This document shows positions 59,586 to 64,000 of a DNA stretch of 64,000 bases, in pieces. The notes below the pieces were generated by a model that saw only the letters and a program-made list of their open reading frames with translations, ran no database searches and was not told the DNA's origin. How positions within the stretch are numbered: position 1 is the first letter of the stretch; every line of letters starts with the position of its first letter. The DNA is taken from contig JBAZYO010000008.1 of NCBI GenBank assembly GCA_041659285.1, positions 62,001-126,000 of the forward strand, in the 5' to 3' direction. A program made the position numbers and the translations under genes. The DNA comes from Vicinamibacterales bacterium. Its GTDB lineage: Bacteria > Acidobacteriota > Vicinamibacteria > Vicinamibacterales > UBA2999.

Positions 59586-59700
59586 GTGTGTTTCTCTCTC
59601 CACACACCTTTGACGGCGGGCCGGCGCCGCGGAACCCTAACCCCTCATTAGCAGATTCTTAAGAAAATCCTAACGGGCTATACTCGGTGGTCTTCACCCC

Positions 59701-60159
59701 ATGATTGACGTGGTTTTGGCCGAATTTCTTCAATCTGGCTTGGGCATCCATTTCGGAACGCGCAACGAGCGGCTGGAGCCCAGTGGATGCCGAGTCACCG
59801 CCGTCAAGGTCGAAGACGATGGCCGGCACCTGGTGGCATACGTGCCGAAGGCGGCCTTTCCGCAGGTGTTCGAGAACCTGCGCACCAACGGTCGCGCCGC
59901 GGTCTCTTTTGCCCGCCCGGCCGACGATCGGGCCGTCCAGGTCAAGGGCCTGATGCTCTTCTCGTGGGATGCGACGCCGCCTGAAGAGGCGTTCGCGCGC
60001 GCGCAGTGGGCCGGCTTTCTCGGTCAGCTCGACACCATTGGCCTGCCCGGCGCCGCGACCACCTCGTGGAAGGTGTTTCCGTGCGTGGCCGTCCGCATCA
60101 AGGTCACGGCCGTGTTCAACCAGACCCCGGGCCCCGACGCTGGAGCCGCGCTGTCATGA
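59701..60159 (+). CDS. Pyridoxamine 5'-phosphate oxidase-like FMN-barrel protein
   Basis: 152 residues: FLQSGLGIHFGTRNERLEPSGCRVTAVKVEDDGRHLVAYVPKAAFPQVFENLRTNGRAAVSFARPADDRAVQVKG is the split-barrel flavin-binding fold. The C-terminal WKVFPCVAVRIKVTAVFNQTPGPDAG completes it. No strict catalytic set for PLP formation is present, so it is more likely a general FMN/F420-type oxidoreductase or sensor. ATGA overlap couples it to a protein whose own N-terminus is a similar barrel. A TATACT lies 16 nt upstream. Confidence 0.75.
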   Translation: MIDVVLAEFLQSGLGIHFGTRNERLEPSGCRVTAVKVEDDGRHLVAYVPKAAFPQVFENLRTNGRAAVSFARPADDRAVQVKGLMLFSWDATPPEEAFARAQWAGFLGQLDTIGLPGAATTSWKVFPCVAVRIKVTAVFNQTPGPDAGAALS

Positions 60160-61547
60160 GCCTCGGCCTCGAGCAGCTCACCTCGTGCTTTCAGGGCATC
60201 ATCCCGGCGATGCTCTACACGTGCGCCCGGGACGGCACGCCCAACGCCGCGTACTTGAGCCACGTCGAATACGTCGATCCCACGCACGTCGCGCTCTCGT
60301 TCCAGTTCTTCAACAAGAGCCGCCGCAACATCGAGGAGAACCCGCACGCCGTCGTGCACGTGGGCGACCCGGACACCGCGCAGGGCTGGGCGCTGCGCCT
60401 GACCTACGAGCGATCGCAGACGTCGGGGCCGATCTTCGATCGGATGTTCTGGCGCATCGAGGCGATCGCCTCGTACTGCGGGATGAAGGGCGTCTTCAAG
60501 CTGCTCGCCGCCGACATCTACAAGGTGGAGTCGGTCGAACGGGTCCCCGAAGAGGACGGCCAGACCGACCGCTCGGCCCCGCCCCTGCGCGCCCGGCCGC
60601 CGGACCCGGTGTTCACGATGAAGGCGCTGCAGGATCTGTCGATGCAGATCAACACTGCCGAGAGCCTGGAGCACCTGCTCGATTCGATCGTCGTCGGGCT
60701 CAAGCAGCATTTCAACTTCAGCCATTCGATGATCGCGCTGACCGGCGAGAAGCCGGACACGCTCGTCATGATCGCGAGCCGTGGCTACCAGGAGGGCGGC
60801 GCCGGCGCGGAGGTCCACTACGGCGAGGGCATCATCGGCCTGGTCGCTGAAGCGAAGAAGCCGATCCGCATCTCCGGGCTGCTGCGCGGCATGTTGCACG
60901 CCCACGCGGCGAGGCGGCGCGCCGAAGAGAAGGGCTGGTGTTCCGACGACCGCCGGGTGCCGCTGCCCGGGCTCGAGAACCCGTCCAGCCAGCTGGGCGT
61001 GCCGCTGATGGTGCGCGGGGAACTGATCGGCGTGCTCTGCATCGAGAGCGAAACGCCCTATCGCTTTCACGAGGAAGACAAGACCTCGATCGAGTTGCTC
61101 GGGTCGTACCTGGCCATCGCGATCCAGAACATGCAACTTCGGGAGCAGGAAGACGCGCCCGCAGGGACCGGTGTTGAGGTGCCTGTAGGGCCGCACTTTA
61201 GTGCGGCCGTTGAGCCGCGCGTCGCAAAGCGCGAAGTGGCGTACTACAGGGGCGAAGAAGTCGTCATGCTCGATGGCGAGTATCTGATCCGCAGCCTCCC
61301 GGCGCGCATCCTCTGGAAGCTGCTGCAAGCGTACCAGCAGGACGGCCGCGCCGAATTCACCAACCGCGAGCTGCGGCTCGACAAGTCGCTCAACCTGCCC
61401 GACTTCAAGGACAACCTCGAGACGCGCCTGCTGCTCCTGCGGCGGCGCCTCGACCAGAAGGGCGGCGACCTCCGCCTGGTGCCGAGAGGGCGAGGCCGCT
61501 TCGCCCTTGAAGTAGCCGGCGAGGTGGAGCTGGTGGAACGAGACTGA
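60156..61547 (+). CDS. FMN-barrel / GAF sensor protein with C-terminal winged-helix-like domain
   Basis: 463 residues. Residues ~1-130 form a pyridoxamine-oxidase-like barrel (FQGIIPAMLYTCARDGTPNAAYLSHVEYVD...NPHAVVHV); ~155-330 a GAF domain (TAESLEHLLDSIVVGLKQHFNFSHSMIAL...LGVPLMVRGELIGVLCIESE); and ~365-463 a basic C-terminal domain (YLIRSLPARILWKLLQAYQQDGRAEFTNRELRL...LETRLLLLRRRLDQKG) that looks like a winged helix or dimerisation module. The linker at ~345-351 is encoded by a palindromic repeat. Likely redox or ligand sensor. Confidence 0.7.
   Translation: MSLGLEQLTSCFQGIIPAMLYTCARDGTPNAAYLSHVEYVDPTHVALSFQFFNKSRRNIEENPHAVVHVGDPDTAQGWALRLTYERSQTSGPIFDRMFWRIEAIASYCGMKGVFKLLAADIYKVESVERVPEEDGQTDRSAPPLRARPPDPVFTMKALQDLSMQINTAESLEHLLDSIVVGLKQHFNFSHSMIALTGEKPDTLVMIASRGYQEGGAGAEVHYGEGIIGLVAEAKKPIRISGLLRGMLHAHAARRRAEEKGWCSDDRRVPLPGLENPSSQLGVPLMVRGELIGVLCIESETPYRFHEEDKTSIELLGSYLAIAIQNMQLREQEDAPAGTGVEVPVGPHFSAAVEPRVAKREVAYYRGEEVVMLDGEYLIRSLPARILWKLLQAYQQDGRAEFTNRELRLDKSLNLPDFKDNLETRLLLLRRRLDQKGGDLRLVPRGRGRFALEVAGEVELVERD
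61184..61208. repeat. REP-like palindrome inserted in frame within the GAF-protein gene
   Basis: GGCCGCACTTTAGTGCGGCC (61189-61208) is a perfect 9-2-9 palindrome, preceded by TGTAG, giving the same family tail (read on minus: CCCTACA) as the element at 58972. It encodes part of the linker VPVGPHFSAAVEP without disrupting the frame. Confidence 0.8.
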
Positions 61548-61589
61548 CGCGGTGAACCCTTCGCGAACAGCGAGGGGTATGATCCGCGC

Positions 61590-63329
61590 ATGACTCACCG
61601 CCATCCCCTGGTTGTCGCCGCGCTGGTCACCCTCCTCGGCATCGCGGCCGCGTGCCGGGCGACGCCGGAGACGCCGGCGCCGGGTGGCTCGATCGATTCG
61701 GATCTCCTCGATGTCACGGTGCCTGGGCTGCACCGCCTCTACTCAGAGAGGAAATACACCGTGACGCAGGTCGTGCAGTGGCACCTCGATCGCATCGATC
61801 GCTACAACGGCGTCTACGGCGCAATCGAAACGGTGTTTCGCAGCGAGGCCCTCGCCGAGGCCGCGCGCCAGGATGCCGATGCCGCGATGGGCGGCGGCAC
61901 GCGAGGGCCGCTGTGGGGCGTGCCGATCGTGATCAAGGCGAACACCTCGATCAAGGGACAGGTGACATCTGCCGGCTGGGCAGGCTTCACGCGCAAGGGC
62001 CACGAACTGGTGGCGCCGCAGGACGCCACGATCGTCGCCAAGTTCAAGGCCGCGGGCGCCATCATCGTCGGTCACACCAACATGCCCGACCTGGCGAACA
62101 GCGACACCAATCGCAGCAGCTCGTTCGGCCGGACCGGCAACGCCTACGACGTGCGCTTCTCGCCGGGAGGATCGTCCGGCGGCACCGTGACGGCGGTGGC
62201 CGCGAACATGGCGGTGCTGGGCAACGGCACCGACACCGGCAACTCGATTCGCATGCCGGCGGCCACCAGCGCGCTGGTGGGCGTGTTTCCGACGCGTGGC
62301 CTCGTGAGCATCGCCGGCATCGCCCCCCTGGATTGGTTGCTCGACAACACCGGACCCATTGCGCGCACGGCCACCGACGCCGCGATTGCGCTGGCGGTGA
62401 TGGCCGGCGAGGATCCGCTCGACTCGCGGACCGTGGGCGCACCGGGCTCCGCGCAGCGAGCGCCTTTCGAGCCATATCTCAAGGCCGATGCGCTGACCGG
62501 CAAGCGGTTCGCCGTGCCGGCCTTCATCCTCGCCGGTGACGGCATTCCATTTCACGGCATTCCCGCGGATGTGCCCGCGGCTGAAGCGGAGAAGCTCCGC
62601 GTAGCCGCAAACATGGCGCTGCGGCCCGAGACCCGAGAGGCCTTCATGAAGGCGGTCGAGGCGCTGCGCGCAGCGGGTGCCGAAGTGGTGTTGGACGAGA
62701 GCATCTTGCCGGTGGGCTTCGCGAAGGCGGCGAGCCGCGTCGCCACCTACGCGTACATGGAGGACGGCACCAACCGCTTCCTCGCGGCATTCGGTCCAGC
62801 CTCGTATCACTCGGCGGCGGAGTATCTGAAGGCAGTTGGCGCACCGCTGTTCACCTCGTCGATTGGCACGGAGGACGGCTTCCGGAACATGGGCGGCGTC
62901 CGGATCACGCAACGGCCACTCGACGGCGATCGCGACGCCGAGCGCCTTTACCATGGGCCGCGGCGCGCGATGCTGTCGGCGTATCTCGAGCCGCTCGATC
63001 GCCTGAAGCTCGACGGCTACGTCTACCCGGCGATCCAGATGCCGCCGCCCGACGAGACCATGCCGCAGGACGGTGGCGTCAGCGGCGGGCCGCATTCGAA
63101 CACCAGCTGGGTCAACATGATCGGCGTGCCCGCCGTCGTCGTTCCAGCGGGTTTCTACGCGAGCGGCCTGCCATTCGGCCTGGAGTTCTCGGCGCGCCCA
63201 TGGACCGACGGCGATCTGCTGGCCATTGCCTATGCGTGGGAGCAGGCGACGCGCCTGCGCAGGCCGCCAACGCTGGTGGAGCAGGGGTTGCTCCCTGTGA
63301 CGCCGGCGCGGGCATCGCGGCGCGACTGA
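61590..63329 (+). CDS. Amidase-signature enzyme, probable lipoprotein
   Basis: 579 residues. A signal ending IAAACRA gives a possible lipobox. The amidase signature is complete: Lys in GVPIVIKANTS, the Gly/Ser-rich FSPGGSSGGTVTAVAANM with cis-Ser, and the nucleophile Ser in GNGTDTGNSIRMPAA. It resembles secreted amidases of the Asp-tRNA amidotransferase A fold found in soil bacteria. TATGAT ends exactly 6 nt before ATG 61590, so the mRNA should be leaderless. Substrate unknown. Confidence 0.88.
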   Translation: MTHRHPLVVAALVTLLGIAAACRATPETPAPGGSIDSDLLDVTVPGLHRLYSERKYTVTQVVQWHLDRIDRYNGVYGAIETVFRSEALAEAARQDADAAMGGGTRGPLWGVPIVIKANTSIKGQVTSAGWAGFTRKGHELVAPQDATIVAKFKAAGAIIVGHTNMPDLANSDTNRSSSFGRTGNAYDVRFSPGGSSGGTVTAVAANMAVLGNGTDTGNSIRMPAATSALVGVFPTRGLVSIAGIAPLDWLLDNTGPIARTATDAAIALAVMAGEDPLDSRTVGAPGSAQRAPFEPYLKADALTGKRFAVPAFILAGDGIPFHGIPADVPAAEAEKLRVAANMALRPETREAFMKAVEALRAAGAEVVLDESILPVGFAKAASRVATYAYMEDGTNRFLAAFGPASYHSAAEYLKAVGAPLFTSSIGTEDGFRNMGGVRITQRPLDGDRDAERLYHGPRRAMLSAYLEPLDRLKLDGYVYPAIQMPPPDETMPQDGGVSGGPHSNTSWVNMIGVPAVVVPAGFYASGLPFGLEFSARPWTDGDLLAIAYAWEQATRLRRPPTLVEQGLLPVTPARASRRD

Positions 63330-63365
63330 GCCGTTCGCGCCCAGGCTAGCCCGGAGGTCGGCGCG

Positions 63366-64000
63366 TCAGCGGCGAGGGCCGTAGATCGGCAACGGTTGAC
63401 CGGCTTCCAGCGCTCCGAGATCGGGCGCCTTCCCCGCAAATCCGTCGTTGATGTTCGGCAGCGCCACGCCGCGATCGATCGCCCTCGAGCTGGGCCGCAG
63501 GCGGAAGTCGAGGTCCTTGAAGTCGTATAGGCGCTGCACGCTCTTCGGATCTCGATCGAGCTTGGGCACCTTCACGAACACGTCGTAGTCGAGCGTGACG
63601 CTGTTCAGGTCCTGGCGGGTTGTCCTGATGTAATCCGTGAACGTCGCAAACCCTGGGGTGACGGCCCGGGCGGCCGCCGGACCTCGACCTGCAGCCGCGG
63701 CGGCTGGTGGTGCCGGGGCCACCAATGGCGCCACGTTCCACTGGAACGACACCGCGGCGCCTGGATTCGGCCGGAAGCCGTTGTAGTTCGACGAGCTGTA
63801 GCTGGTCATGGTGTTCACACTGAAGATGGCCGGCGCGGTGTCCTGGCCGAGCATCAGGTTGTTGCGCCAGTGGGCGTTCGCGGACGACCCCGCGCTGGTC
63901 TCGGTGGTCACCGTGTTGTGGTAGAAGAGCACCCCCGGCGACCCCGCCGTCATCCGGGTTGATCCGCCGGGTGCGTGGTAGACGATGTTGCGAATCCAGT
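63366..64000 (-). CDS. Right-handed beta-helix (pectate-lyase-like) protein, C-terminal part only
   Basis: The frame is open to the right edge, so the N-terminus is missing; about 211 residues are visible. NIVYHAPGGSTRMTAGSPGVLFYHNTVTTETSAGSSANAHWRNNLMLGQD shows the short Asn/Gly-punctuated turns of a parallel beta-helix. The ending AIDRGVALPNINDGFAGKAPDLGALEAGQPLPIYGPRR is the usual terminal cap of secreted beta-helix proteins. These bind or cleave polysaccharides; the catalytic region is not in the window. Confidence 0.75.
   Translation of the reverse strand, partial: WIRNIVYHAPGGSTRMTAGSPGVLFYHNTVTTETSAGSSANAHWRNNLMLGQDTAPAIFSVNTMTSYSSSNYNGFRPNPGAAVSFQWNVAPLVAPAPPAAAAAGRGPAAARAVTPGFATFTDYIRTTRQDLNSVTLDYDVFVKVPKLDRDPKSVQRLYDFKDLDFRLRPSSRAIDRGVALPNINDGFAGKAPDLGALEAGQPLPIYGPRR

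Overview
The window is high-G+C bacterial chromosome. The best taxonomic reading is Acidobacteriota, probably a Vicinamibacteria-like soil lineage. The reasons are a PadR repressor coupled to an acidobacterial-type (ADOP) FtsX-like permease, a DUF5916 outer-membrane protein, exported S8/M14 peptidases and amidohydrolases, several small c-type cytochromes, and dispersed palindromes centred on CTAAAG. This assignment is inference; no rRNA or tRNA gene was seen.

Layout. 1-2.4 kb: minus-strand operon of a STAS-DUF4956 membrane protein, a phospholipase D-like protein and a porin cut by the left edge. 2.5-4.3 kb: lipoprotein metallophosphoesterase and a tandem FKBP isomerase. 4.3-11.6 kb: the most unusual block. 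Three transcription units each have a sigma-54-type -24/-12 element and a stem-loop terminator. Two encode a secreted S8 protease with 13-14 C-terminal NIVWG repeats followed, start on stop, by a GNAT acetyltransferase; the middle one encodes the acetyltransferase alone, preceded by an 11-codon ORF that looks like the relic of a deleted protease. 11.7-13.7 kb: RluA pseudouridine synthase and a D-cysteine desulfhydrase-like enzyme. 13.7-17.3 kb: minor-pilin operon. 17.6-29.1 kb: DUF5916 protein, P5C dehydrogenase, sensor kinase, BamA/TamA-like barrel, exported protein, amidohydrolase, PanE. 29-35 kb: a DNA adenine methylase plus SNF2-type helicase pair, a defence candidate. 35-41 kb: M14 peptidase, a small protein, a CpaE/MinD-like ATPase with its own sigma-54 element, QueF, HU and a sigma-54 response regulator carrying GAFTGA. 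41-49 kb: lipoamide dehydrogenase, 2-oxoacid dehydrogenase E2 and LipB, then small metabolic and signalling genes. 49-54.6 kb: accessory zone with a VapBC-like pair between short direct repeats, dispersed 30-nt repeats, and a PadR/permease operon next to a permease relic. 54.6-64 kb: FHA protein, cytochromes, hydrolases, an FMN-barrel/GAF pair, an amidase and a beta-helix protein cut by the right edge.

Two rules tie the window together. First, many starts have no room for a leader: a -10-like hexamer (TAGACT, TATGAT, TATCCT, TAGGAT) ends 6-8 nt before the start codon, and the sigma-54 elements end 12-15 nt before an ATG. Much of this genome therefore appears to be transcribed leaderlessly, including its sigma-54 units. 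Second, closely spaced divergent genes share overlapping palindromic -10 boxes. Sigma-54 control links the protease cassettes and the CpaE-like ATPase, and the window also encodes one activator of the right class, although a direct link is unproven.
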